A stretch of 7,025 bases of DNA from Firmicutes bacterium UBA2598. GTDB taxonomy: Bacteria; Bacillota; PH28-bin88. The notes beneath the pieces are model-generated. The model was given only the letters and a program-made list of their open reading frames with translations, did not search any database and had not been told where the DNA came from. Made by a program: the position numbers and the translations under genes. Location of the stretch: positions 924 through 7,948 of the forward strand of contig DDKM01000039.1 of the NCBI GenBank assembly GCA_002339345.1, read 5' to 3'. The stretch's first letter is position 1; each line of letters starts with the position of its first letter. Positions 1-5,431 of this stretch are shown here, in pieces.

Positions 1-11
1 GGCAGGCTACA

Positions 12-107
12 TTAGCTAGCCCCCTGGGAACGATGCCGCTTTTTGGTAACCAGGTGCAAGATACCCGCCGGTGCAAAAAGTAGGGCAAGACTCAACAACA
101 GATCCAC
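12..107 (-). CDS. 31-aa single-span membrane peptide
   Basis: A GTG start at 107-105 sits six bases after a strong AGGAGGG ribosome binding site and opens a 31-codon frame ending in TAA. The peptide has a short N-terminus (VD), a hydrophobic stretch from about residue 3 to 20 (leucine/alanine-rich with one proline at 13), then a basic tail containing KKRHR. This is the layout of a single-pass membrane peptide with its basic end in the cytoplasm. It lies 108 bases downstream of the selenoprotein frame on the same strand, so it may be the last gene of the redox operon, possibly with its own promoter. I recognise no family. The strong RBS and clean hydrophobic/basic partition argue for a real gene; the short length keeps confidence moderate. 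A role as an assembly or stabilising subunit for the neighbouring cytochrome b would be a guess. Confidence 0.5.
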   Translation of the reverse strand: MDLLLSLALLFAPAGILHLVTKKRHRSQGAS

Positions 108-116
108 GGTGTTCCC

Positions 117-173
117 TCCTTGCGCCACCAAACATCCGTTACATGGGGCTTAGATCATAAGTTAACGCAAGGA
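117..173 (-). promoter_or_regulatory. Inverted repeat able to mask the RBS of the 31-aa peptide
   Basis: On the minus strand TCCTTGCG (173-166) is perfectly complementary to CGCAAGGA (124-117), 41 bases apart. The second arm includes the AAGGA part of the ribosome binding site for the 31-aa peptide. RNA read through from the upstream operon would contain both arms and could hide the site. RNA started at the candidate promoter at 159-187 would begin after the first arm and leave the site free. The long loop makes the stem only modestly stable, so the regulatory reading is inference. Confidence 0.3.
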
Positions 174-187
174 CCAGGAACTGTCAA
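159..187 (-). promoter_or_regulatory. Candidate internal promoter before the 31-aa peptide
   Basis: The minus strand carries a perfect TTGACA -35 box (187-182). Seventeen bases on lies TAACTT (164-159), a poor -10 match, and TATGAT, a better -10 match, overlaps it at 159-154 but with a 22-base spacer. A sigma-A promoter here would give the 31-aa peptide its own transcript. The -35 box is convincing; the -10 is not. Confidence 0.3.
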
Positions 188-215
188 TAATACCACCAAA
201 AGTATACATGATTCT

Positions 216-503
216 TTAATGGCTGATACCATCGATGATCAGGCGACGAAAGGGGCCTTTCCCCACCAGCCTGATTTCCACACCATCCGGATCAAACCGC
301 ATGGTCAACGGCATGAATATATTCAGACCATCCACAGTTGTCTGGACAAACCCATCGGTATCCCGGGGAGGACCTGCATGCACGGCAGGCCTGGTAAAGG
401 GCCCGCTTCAGCTGTGGCACAGCTCCACTTGTAGGGTGATGGTGTCGGTTTTGGCCATAATGTATTCCCGGGCTTCCGGTGTGATCTGGATATTGGGCAC
501 CAC
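216..503 (-). CDS. HesB/IscA-like selenoprotein with in-frame UGA (CxxU motif)
   Basis: This frame runs from GTG at 503 or the adjacent GTG at 500 to TAA at 218-216 and is interrupted only by TGA at 410-408. Read as selenocysteine, it gives a 94-95 aa protein. Numbered from GTG-500, residues 3-25 (with ITPEAREYI) resemble the start of the HesB/IscA family, and C28-H-S-U31-S-G puts the UGA where that family has its GCSG cysteine, forming a CxxU redox motif. Coding character continues after the UGA for 63 residues (VDGLNIFMPL, DGVEIRLVGKG). The C-terminal CGC cluster-binding motif of true IscA scaffolds is absent, so a redox or metal/sulfur-binding role fits better than a classical scaffold. 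HesB-like proteins are a known selenoprotein family, and NCBI uses the name 'CC/Se motif family (seleno)protein' for what I believe is a similar group. A run of G with AAAA lies 7 bases before GTG-503. It follows the cytochrome b gene by 47 bases. The alternative is a gene broken by a nonsense mutation. Confidence 0.78.
369..392 (-). promoter_or_regulatory. SECIS-like hairpin downstream of the UGA codon
   Basis: Fifteen bases after the UGA (410-408), AGGCCTGC (392-385) pairs with GCAGGTCCT (377-369). This makes eight pairs with one bulged T (372) around a seven-base loop, CGTGCAT. Bacterial SECIS elements lie inside the coding sequence just after the UGA and carry a small apical loop with a G near its start; here G is the second loop base and the loop begins 24 bases after the UGA. 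The bulge is on the 3' side, unlike the 5' bulged U of E. coli fdhF. An outer CGGG/CCCG pairing could extend it. Sequence-based folding only. Confidence 0.6.
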
Positions 504-550
504 TGTTCAACCCCCCTTTTTTTCATCCGTTTATACTGGTTTTCAGTTTA

Positions 551-1276
551 TTATATGGACATTTCGCTGTCCATCCTTTTTTGCCCCGATGGGTTACTCT
601 TACATTCCTTTTCCCCAGCTGGCCGGTTAACCCAAAGGGGGTGCCGGTGCCGGGCATAGTCAGCACAAACCCAGCCGGTAAAGATGGACGGAAGGAGCGG
701 CCAGTTTTCCCTGAACAGAAAGGCGGCCAGGTGCCCAATGATCCCGAAAATGAGCATGAACGTGCCCAAGTTGTGCAGGTGGGTTGCCCAATTCAACAGA
801 CCGTCGGCAGGCTGGAAACCTGGCAAGTTTTTGGCCACCTTAATCATACCGGTGACAATGATCAGGGTAAAGCTGAAAACCATGTAGGCATAGGCTAACC
901 GCTGTTCTGCCAGGAACTTGTGGCAGGGTGGTGCTGCACAGCGCCCCAGCATGGATTTGATGATAACCACCGATTCCCCGACATCCCCCCGGCGGGGTAC
1001 CAGTCCCCAATCCCGCCTGATAATATGGTAAACCAGGTGGAAAAAGGCTGCAAACACCAGTACCATTGCCGCCAGGTAGTGGAGGTGCAGGGTAACGGCA
1101 TAGTTGGAGGACCAGGCCAAGCCCGGTAACTGGTCAATCATGTAGCGCTTATACATGGGCATCTGCCCAAACCCGGTAAAGATCAGCACAAAGGTGGAAA
1201 GGGCTACCGCCCAATGGGTAATCCGTACTACCAGCGGATGCCGGTATACCCTTTTTTGATCAGCACTCCAGCGCAC
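551..1276 (-). CDS. Diheme cytochrome b, formate dehydrogenase gamma-subunit type
   Basis: A 241-aa membrane protein with four predicted helices near residues 20-38, 64-86, 127-147 and 164-187. It resembles FdnI/FdoI and the Ni-hydrogenase cytochrome b family, which pass electrons between a periplasmic Fe-S subunit and menaquinone. The RHPLVVRITHW start (residues 12-22) is typical of that family. H21, H64 or H66, H168 and H182 are candidate heme ligands; the 14-residue spacing H168-H182 matches H155-H169 of E. coli FdnI. The tail after residue 205 is hydrophilic. The GTG start lies only four bases after the stop of the Fe-S gene, with AAAGGGGGA upstream as RBS, so the two are translationally linked and very likely form one complex. 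Whether the partner is formate dehydrogenase is open because no catalytic subunit is encoded alongside. Confidence 0.88.
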   Translation of the reverse strand: MRWSADQKRVYRHPLVVRITHWAVALSTFVLIFTGFGQMPMYKRYMIDQLPGLAWSSNYAVTLHLHYLAAMVLVFAAFFHLVYHIIRRDWGLVPRRGDVGESVVIIKSMLGRCAAPPCHKFLAEQRLAYAYMVFSFTLIIVTGMIKVAKNLPGFQPADGLLNWATHLHNLGTFMLIFGIIGHLAAFLFRENWPLLPSIFTGWVCADYARHRHPLWVNRPAGEKECKSNPSGQKRMDSEMSI

Positions 1277-1280
1277 AGTT

Positions 1281-2255
1281 CTATTCCCCCTTTCGAAGTG
1301 TGCGGTAGGCAGCTACCCCTGCCGCCACCGCGCCGGCGAAGGGGGCAAGCAGCAATCCCTTGGCCATTCCCTCAAAGGAATCCATGTAATTGTCCACCGC
1401 TACCGGCATACCTGGCTTCATGTCCTTAGCCTGTAGGGCCTGGTGGATGGCTGTAAAGGGAACGGGGGAGACATACCACGTTGAGGTACCGCCATTTTCC
1501 CGGTCACCGTAGATAAAGCCCTGAATTTCTTTGGCCCGGCTGGCTGCCAGTTGCTGCATTTCCTCCCTGCTACCAAAGGAGAGCGCCTGACGTGGGCATG
1601 CCTCTACACAGGCTGGTAACTGCCCCTTGGTGATGCGGTCATAGCAAAGATCACACTTATACATCACACCACCACCCAGGTACCGGGGGGCCACCTTCAT
1701 GTACAGGCCAACCCCGGCCTGGCGCTGGGGAATACTCCAGGGACACACATCCCGGCATTTGGCACCACCAAAACAGATATTGGGATCGATGAGCACCGGT
1801 CCCTCCGGTGTTTTTTCCTGGGCACTGAAGGGACAAAGGTTCGCGCAGGGCGGGTTGTCACAATGCATGCATCGCCTGGGCACAAAAACCGTGGAGGTCT
1901 TGCCCTCATGGGAGACATCCACCCTTTGGACGAATAACCAGTTGTATGGTGTTAACCGGTTGGTCAGATGCCTTTTCTGGGACCAGTCTTCGTGCTTCTT
2001 TTGGGGCCAGTAATCATGGATGGGCCCTTCCGGTTCCGGAAAACGGGCCCCATTGGCCGTCCGACAGGCAGCCACACACTCAGGCACTTCCCTGCCACCG
2101 CATCCGTCACATTTACTCAGATCAATTACCGTTGCCACCTGCTGGCCACCGGCAACCCCGGCTGCCACCTTTCCCGCGCCGGACAGCACCACCCCGCCGG
2201 CCACACCGGAGGCTACACTCCGGCGCAGGAATTCCCTTCGCGACATACCAGACAT
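1281..2255 (-). CDS. Tat-exported Fe-S electron-transfer subunit, FdnH-like, membrane-anchored
   Basis: A 324-aa ferredoxin-type subunit. SRREFL at residues 5-10 followed by a hydrophobic Ala/Gly/Val stretch to about 35 is a twin-arginine signal. Four cysteine groups follow: C49-C52-C60-C64, C129-C132-C137-C141, C161-C167-C171, and C201-C204-C216-C220. These fit the beta subunits of the DMSO-reductase/formate dehydrogenase superfamily, which normally hold four clusters. The third group lacks one cysteine (G164 where C is usual). Residues about 300-317 form one hydrophobic helix, the membrane anchor expected of an FdnH-type subunit. It should sit on the outer face of the membrane and hand electrons to the cytochrome b encoded four bases downstream. 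AGGAGGA nine bases before the ATG supports the start, and the preceding small gene ends five bases upstream. No molybdopterin catalytic subunit accompanies it, so its electron donor or acceptor is unknown. Confidence 0.9.
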   Translation of the reverse strand: MSGMSRREFLRRSVASGVAGGVVLSGAGKVAAGVAGGQQVATVIDLSKCDGCGGREVPECVAACRTANGARFPEPEGPIHDYWPQKKHEDWSQKRHLTNRLTPYNWLFVQRVDVSHEGKTSTVFVPRRCMHCDNPPCANLCPFSAQEKTPEGPVLIDPNICFGGAKCRDVCPWSIPQRQAGVGLYMKVAPRYLGGGVMYKCDLCYDRITKGQLPACVEACPRQALSFGSREEMQQLAASRAKEIQGFIYGDRENGGTSTWYVSPVPFTAIHQALQAKDMKPGMPVAVDNYMDSFEGMAKGLLLAPFAGAVAAGVAAYRTLRKGE

Positions 2256-2260
2256 GCCTT

Positions 2261-2458
2261 TTATTCCTCCTCTCCGCCCTGTTCCAGGGCTTTTCCGTCC
2301 ACCCTTCCCTCAGACCGCTGGCTTTGGGATAACAGGGTGACCAGTTCTGTTTCCAGTTCCTCCAACTCCAACAGCATGGCCGGTTTGACGGAATGGGCCG
2401 GCAGGCGCCGCCGGAGATCCAGAATCTGCTGCTGAAGCTGTGTCACCCTTGTTTCCAT
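2261..2458 (-). CDS. 65-aa coiled-coil protein leading the redox operon
   Basis: A small, charged protein. Residues 3-17 (TRVTQLQQQILDLRR) and 27-45 (AMLLELEELETEL region) show heptad-like leucine spacing and are probably helical, joined by the short element RLPAHSVKP. The tail is acidic (QGGEEE). It has no cysteines or signal peptide and is probably cytoplasmic. I have an impression of similar small proteins with an LPAHS(V)xP motif in anaerobes but cannot name a characterised function. ATG-2458 is preferred because AAGGAGG lies nine bases upstream; the GTG at 2467 overlaps that RBS. It is the first gene after the operon promoter and stops five bases before the Tat Fe-S gene. Since the Fe-S protein is exported folded, an assembly or proofreading helper role is possible but unproven. 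Confidence 0.8.
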   Translation of the reverse strand: METRVTQLQQQILDLRRRLPAHSVKPAMLLELEELETELVTLLSQSQRSEGRVDGKALEQGGEEE

Positions 2459-2483
2459 TTGGTACACCCTCCTTTTGAATTTT

Positions 2484-2512
2484 AATATACTACAACATTT
2501 TTACGCTGTCTA
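2484..2512 (-). promoter_or_regulatory. Sigma-A-type promoter of the redox operon
   Basis: On the minus strand TAGACA (2512-2507; five of six -35 consensus bases) is followed by an exact 17-base spacer and TATATT (2489-2484; five of six -10 bases). Surroundings are AT-rich. The implied start point near 2477 leaves a short leader before the ribosome binding site of the coiled-coil gene. This is the best promoter match in the window and fits transcription of all downstream minus-strand genes. Confidence 0.65.
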
Positions 2513-2542
2513 GATTTTTTTGCGTAGAATATAGGTAAAATG

Positions 2543-2572
2543 GGGCCGGCCTACATTACTGTTGGCCGGCCC
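2543..2572 (-). terminator. Hairpin terminator after the ZIP transporter gene
   Basis: GGGCCGGCC (2543-2551) and GGCCGGCCC (2564-2572) form a perfect nine-pair stem around a 12-base loop, about 42 bases past the ZIP stop codon. On the minus strand the stem is followed by CATTTTACCTATATT, a weak T-rich tract. It separates the ZIP gene from the redox operon promoter and is a reasonable, if imperfect, intrinsic terminator. Confidence 0.55.
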
Positions 2573-2613
2573 AGGTTGTCTGTTATACCGAATCTAGTGT
2601 TCCATAAAGGGTG

Positions 2614-3396
2614 TTAAGCCAATACGGTATCCAGGAACATCATCAATACAAACCCCAACAGCAGGGCATGGGTAGCCATTTTAGAGGCTACGCCCTTCTG
2701 GGTCTCCGGAATAATTTCGTGGCTGATGACAAAAAGCATGGCACCTGCCGCAAAGGCCAGGATAACTGGGAGCAGTGACGTAGCCACCTGAATCAGGCCA
2801 ACCCCCAGAAGACCGCCAATGGGCTCCACCAACCCGGTGGCCAGGGCTACCAAGAAGGCTCGCCAAGGTGGGAACCCCTCCCGCAAAAGGGGCAAGGCAA
2901 CAGCCAACCCTTCCGGCAAGTTTTGCATGCCGACAGCGATGGCCAGGCTAATCCCATTGGCCACATTCCCGCTGCCAAAACCCACTCCCACCGCCATCCC
3001 TTCCGGAAAGTTGTGAATGGTAATGGCAAGGATAAACAACCAGGCCCGCCGGAGGTTGTCGTGGTTACGGCCCGGCCCCCCCATCAGGTTGGTGTCGGGA
3101 AAGGCCTTGTCGATGAAGTCGAGGAACATACCCCCGATGAGGATCCCCACCAAGGCGAGGCCTGCCCCACGGATACCTCCCCCGCCAGCTTGGATGGCTG
3201 GCAGGATCAGGCTAAAGGAGGTAGCGGCCAGCATTACCCCCGCCGCAAAACCCAGCAACACATCCAGAATGCCTTTAGAGATGTTTCTGGTGAAAAAGAT
3301 AGGCAGGGAACCGATGCCTGTGGCCAAACCGGCCGCTAAACTGGCTATCACCCCTAAGAGCACCAAGTTCTCAAACTGCAAAAGGAATTGTACCAA
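2614..3396 (-). CDS. ZIP-family divalent metal transporter
   Basis: A polytopic membrane protein of 260 aa from a TTG start at 3396, which brings in metal ions such as zinc, iron or manganese. The two signature helices are clear: HNFPEG (residues 128-133) and QNLPEG (158-163), which build the metal pathway, and HEIIPE (226-231) lies in a later helix. The cytoplasmic loop has only a short GGPGRNHDN element rather than the long His-rich loop of eukaryotic members. It is closer to the GufA/ZupT-like bacterial branch. TTG-3396 follows a long AAGGGGGG tract and gives a start at the expected place before the first helix. ATG-3438 would add 14 residues but has no visible RBS. The open frame continues much further upstream, but that part is antisense to other genes. 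Metal specificity cannot be read from sequence. Confidence 0.88.
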   Translation of the reverse strand: MVQFLLQFENLVLLGVIASLAAGLATGIGSLPIFFTRNISKGILDVLLGFAAGVMLAATSFSLILPAIQAGGGGIRGAGLALVGILIGGMFLDFIDKAFPDTNLMGGPGRNHDNLRRAWLFILAITIHNFPEGMAVGVGFGSGNVANGISLAIAVGMQNLPEGLAVALPLLREGFPPWRAFLVALATGLVEPIGGLLGVGLIQVATSLLPVILAFAAGAMLFVISHEIIPETQKGVASKMATHALLLGFVLMMFLDTVLA

Positions 3397-3439
3397 ACCC
3401 GCCCCCCCCTTGTCGACATGTACGATGCAGTGATCCATG

Positions 3440-3453
3440 TTAGCATATGCTAA
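3440..3453. promoter_or_regulatory. Perfect 14-bp palindrome, candidate operator upstream of the ZIP gene
   Basis: TTAGCATATGCTAA reads the same on both strands. It lies about 44 bases before the TTG start of the ZIP gene (two bases before the alternative ATG) and about 40 bases before the remnant MFS frame on the other strand. A dimeric repressor such as a metalloregulator could bind here; none is encoded in the window and the sequence is not one I recognise as a Fur or Zur box. Confidence 0.35.
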
Positions 3454-3717
3454 GGGGCGGTGTTGGTGCTTGGCTACCATTGCTATCGGTGGATGGGGCG
3501 GGTGCAAAAAGGACAGGTGTTTTACGGGTGGTGGATAGTTACTGTTTCCTTTGGGGTGGTGCTGGTTTCCACAGGAATCCGTTTTGCCTTTGGACCGTCT
3601 TTGATTCCAATGACCGATGACCTCGGTTTTTCCCGTACCACCCTGTCCACCATCGCTGCATTGAGCATGGTGGTTTACGGTACCGGGATGGTCTTTGCTG
3701 GGTACACAGTAAGCCAT

Positions 3718-3745
3718 ACCTTCGGCACCGAGTATTGCCGAAGGT
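3718..3745. repeat. Ten-pair perfect hairpin at the MFS break point
   Basis: ACCTTCGGCA (3718-3727) and TGCCGAAGGT (3736-3745) are exact inverted repeats around an eight-base spacer. It begins where MFS similarity ends. No T-run follows on either strand, so it is not a typical intrinsic terminator. It may be a mobile-element scar, a palindromic repeat or a transcript-end structure. Confidence 0.6.
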
Positions 3746-3761
3746 CCTTTAGTAAACTTAC

Positions 3762-3800
3762 GGGTCTTGGTTACCACCCTTATGGCGTTAACCAAGACCC
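3762..3800. repeat. Twelve-pair perfect hairpin after the yjbQ gene
   Basis: GGGTCTTGGTTA (3762-3773) and TAACCAAGACCC (3789-3800) are exact inverted repeats around 15 bases. It is 12 bases past the yjbQ stop on the minus strand and 16 bases beyond the first hairpin. Lack of a T-run argues against a standard terminator, though position suits transcript ending for yjbQ. Confidence 0.6.
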
Positions 3801-3811
3801 TCGATTGCCTG

Positions 3812-4228
3812 TTACTCCCCAATGATTTTGACCAACACCCTTTTCCGGCGTTTACCATCAAACTCGCCGTAAAAAATCTGTTCCCACCGGCCGAAATCCA
3901 GTTTACCGCCGGTGACCGCCACCACCACTTCCCGACCCATGATGGTCCGTTTCAGGTGGGCATCGCCATTATCCTCAATGGTATTATGCCGGTAGCGGGA
4001 ATGGGGTTTCTCCGGTGCCAGTTGTTCCAACCACTCCTCGAAATCCTGGTGCAAGCCCGGCTCGTCATCATTGATAAACACACTGGATGTGATGTGCATG
4101 GCATTGCAGAGCAGCAACCCCTCCCGGATGCCGCTTTCCCGCAGGCACATTTCCACCTGAGGCGTGATGTTGATGAGTTCCCTACGCCTGGCAGTTTCAA
4201 ACCACAGTTCTTTCCGGTAGTGTTTCAT
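3812..4228 (-). CDS. yjbQ: YjbQ/UPF0047 family protein (secondary thiamine-phosphate synthase type)
   Basis: A 138-aa cytosolic protein covering the full length of the family. The conserved core is plain: NAMHITSSVFINDDEPGL (residues 42-59), YRHNTIEDNGDAHLKR (79-94), and VTGGKLDFGRWEQI (105-118), with H45, H81, D86 and H91 as likely metal or active-site residues. The closing RVLVKIIGE is also typical. E. coli YjbQ has weak thiamine-phosphate synthase activity in vitro, which gave the family its name; the true cellular role is not settled. The ATG has GGGAGGG ten bases upstream. It is divergent from the dehydrogenase operon, with about 150 bases between, and its end overlaps the MFS remnant on the other strand. 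It appears to be a single-gene unit. Confidence 0.92.
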   Translation of the reverse strand: MKHYRKELWFETARRRELINITPQVEMCLRESGIREGLLLCNAMHITSSVFINDDEPGLHQDFEEWLEQLAPEKPHSRYRHNTIEDNGDAHLKRTIMGREVVVAVTGGKLDFGRWEQIFYGEFDGKRRKRVLVKIIGE

Positions 4229-4324
4229 CTGGGTATATCCCTCCCACCATAAGTATAACCAATATTTGCTACGAACGAAAGTGCTCGATACCCATCAATA
4301 ACACGATAATTGTCCCTTCCGGCA

Positions 4325-4335
4325 GGACAGTGTCC
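4325..4335. promoter_or_regulatory. GGACAGTGTCC palindrome upstream of the dehydrogenase operon
   Basis: An 11-base palindrome with a central G lies about 50 bases before the first dehydrogenase gene. A further TGTCC at 4311-4315 can pair with its left arm in an alternative stem. The position suits an operator or leader structure, but five-base arms are weak evidence. In the rest of 4229-4385 I see no convincing plus-strand -35/-10 pair. Confidence 0.2.
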
Positions 4336-4385
4336 ATTTGAGTTGAATATTACCTTAACAGTTTTTTGTTCAGAGGATGGTTAAT

Positions 4386-5411
4386 TTGCAGTCCATTCTT
4401 TTACATGCTCCCGGCGAACTGCAGTTGACCGGGATGCCCACTCCTACCCTGGATAAAGGTGATGTCCTGGTAAAGGTCAAGGCCGCCCTTACCTGTGGTA
4501 CAGACTTAAAGGCCTTTTTACGCGGTCACCCACAGATCCCCATGCCTGGGCCCTTTGGGCATGAATTCGCCGGAGTGGTAGCCGCCATTGGGGAGGGCGT
4601 TTACCAGTTCAAACCTGGCGATCCCGTCATGTGCGTCCATTCCGCACCCTGTGGCGAGTGCTACTGGTGCCTGAAGGATCAGGGCAACCTCTGCCCTTCA
4701 GTAATGGAGACAAAAGTGCTGGGGGCTTATGCCGAATATGTAAGGGTACCCGCCCACATCGTGCGGCAAAACATGTTCCCAAAACCCGACTATCTCTCCT
4801 ACCAGGAAGCGGCCCTCCTGGAGCCGCTGGCGTGCGTTGTGTACGGGTTGAATCAGGTGCCGGTTAGCCCGGGAGATGCGGTGCTGGTTATCGGCACCGG
4901 CGCCATCGGCTTGTTATTTTTGCTGCTGTTAAAGGCCCGTAGAATTTCCCGGGTAATCATGGCTGGACGACGAAGCTTCCGCCTGAACATGGCCCGCCAC
5001 ATGGGCGCCTGGCAGGTGATCGATGTAGTGGAAGAGGATCTGGCAAAACAGGTGCATCTCCTGACCAGGGGAGTAGGGGCGGATGTGGTGATTGAGTGTA
5101 CCGGCAAGCTGGAGGTGTGGGAACAATCATTCCATTTGTGCCGGCGGGGCGGCCATGTGGTTCTCTTCGGCGGAACTCCCAAGGGCACGGTCATCGGACT
5201 GGATACCTCCCGCCTGCACTATGATCAGATTACCATCCACAGCCCCTTTCACTTCAACCCTGTATCCGTCAGGCAGGCGTGGCACCTCCTGGCAAATCGG
5301 AAAATCCGCGGCAGGGAGCTGATCACCGGTCAGTTTTCCCTTGCCGAGCTGGGCAAAGCCTTTTCCCTGTTGCAAGCCGGTGAGGGCATCAAATATGCCA
5401 TTATACCCTGA
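4386..5411 (+). CDS. Zinc-dependent medium-chain dehydrogenase, first of pair
   Basis: A cytosolic oxidoreductase of the zinc alcohol/sorbitol/threonine dehydrogenase family. Numbering from the upstream ATG-4377 (344 aa), C40, H62-E63 and E149 are catalytic-zinc ligands; C92, C95, C98 and C106 hold structural zinc; GTGAIG (173-178) is the Rossmann nucleotide loop. At the end of the next strand the sequence is MAGRRSFRL, without the acidic residue that selects NAD and with two arginines, so NADP(H) use is plausible. I prefer TTG-4386 as start: GAGG lies nine bases before it and it makes the protein begin (M)QSILLHAPGEL, the usual family start, while ATG-4377 directly abuts the RBS. It opens a three-gene operon 20 bases before a second dehydrogenase. 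The substrate, probably a secondary alcohol or polyol, cannot be told from sequence. Confidence 0.88.
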   Translation: MQSILLHAPGELQLTGMPTPTLDKGDVLVKVKAALTCGTDLKAFLRGHPQIPMPGPFGHEFAGVVAAIGEGVYQFKPGDPVMCVHSAPCGECYWCLKDQGNLCPSVMETKVLGAYAEYVRVPAHIVRQNMFPKPDYLSYQEAALLEPLACVVYGLNQVPVSPGDAVLVIGTGAIGLLFLLLLKARRISRVIMAGRRSFRLNMARHMGAWQVIDVVEEDLAKQVHLLTRGVGADVVIECTGKLEVWEQSFHLCRRGGHVVLFGGTPKGTVIGLDTSRLHYDQITIHSPFHFNPVSVRQAWHLLANRKIRGRELITGQFSLAELGKAFSLLQAGEGIKYAIIP

Positions 5412-5431
5412 CTTTAGGGAGGCCATCAGCC

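Larger units (their letters stand above)
3493..3825 (+). pseudogene. N-terminal remnant of an MFS transporter (OFA-like)
   Basis: From ATG-3493 the first 70 or so residues are a clear major facilitator start: FYGWWIVTVSFGV, then GIRFAFGPSLIPM and LGFSRTTLSTIAALSMVVYGTGMVFAGY. This resembles the oxalate/formate antiporter-like branch. Family members run to about 400 residues with 12 helices, but here similarity stops near 3714, after roughly two helices, and the frame continues for about 37 unrelated residues through two hairpins to TGA at 3823-3825, overlapping the end of the yjbQ gene. No later MFS segment is seen, so it is a deletion or insertion remnant and not a simple frameshift. It is unlikely to be functional. 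No convincing RBS precedes the ATG. Confidence 0.7.

Noticed and set aside
408..410. TGA as an ordinary nonsense mutation in a decayed gene
   Set aside because: Frame and coding character persist for 63 codons after it without other stops, the codon sits in a CxxU motif, and a hairpin follows at the right distance; still not fully excluded.
120..630. Several overlapping frames on both strands, including a plus-strand 131-aa and a minus-strand 72-aa frame
   Set aside because: They have no family resemblance or suitable RBS, and are shadows of the selenoprotein gene, which is itself hidden by its UGA.
2459..2467. GTG-2467 as start of the coiled-coil protein
   Set aside because: The GTG directly overlaps the AAGGAGGG ribosome binding site; ATG-2458 has ideal spacing.
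3762..3800. Hairpin as a standard intrinsic terminator
   Set aside because: The stem is strong but no T-run follows it on either strand.
3439..3861. N-terminal extension of the ZIP frame to give a 415-aa protein
   Set aside because: This part runs antisense to the MFS remnant and the yjbQ end, has low-complexity unlike-protein composition, and contains no transporter sequence; the ZIP domain begins near 3396.
4245..4257. TATACT (4257-4252, minus) as -10 box for yjbQ
   Set aside because: No good -35 lies 16-18 bases upstream, and the implied start would fall inside the ribosome binding site.
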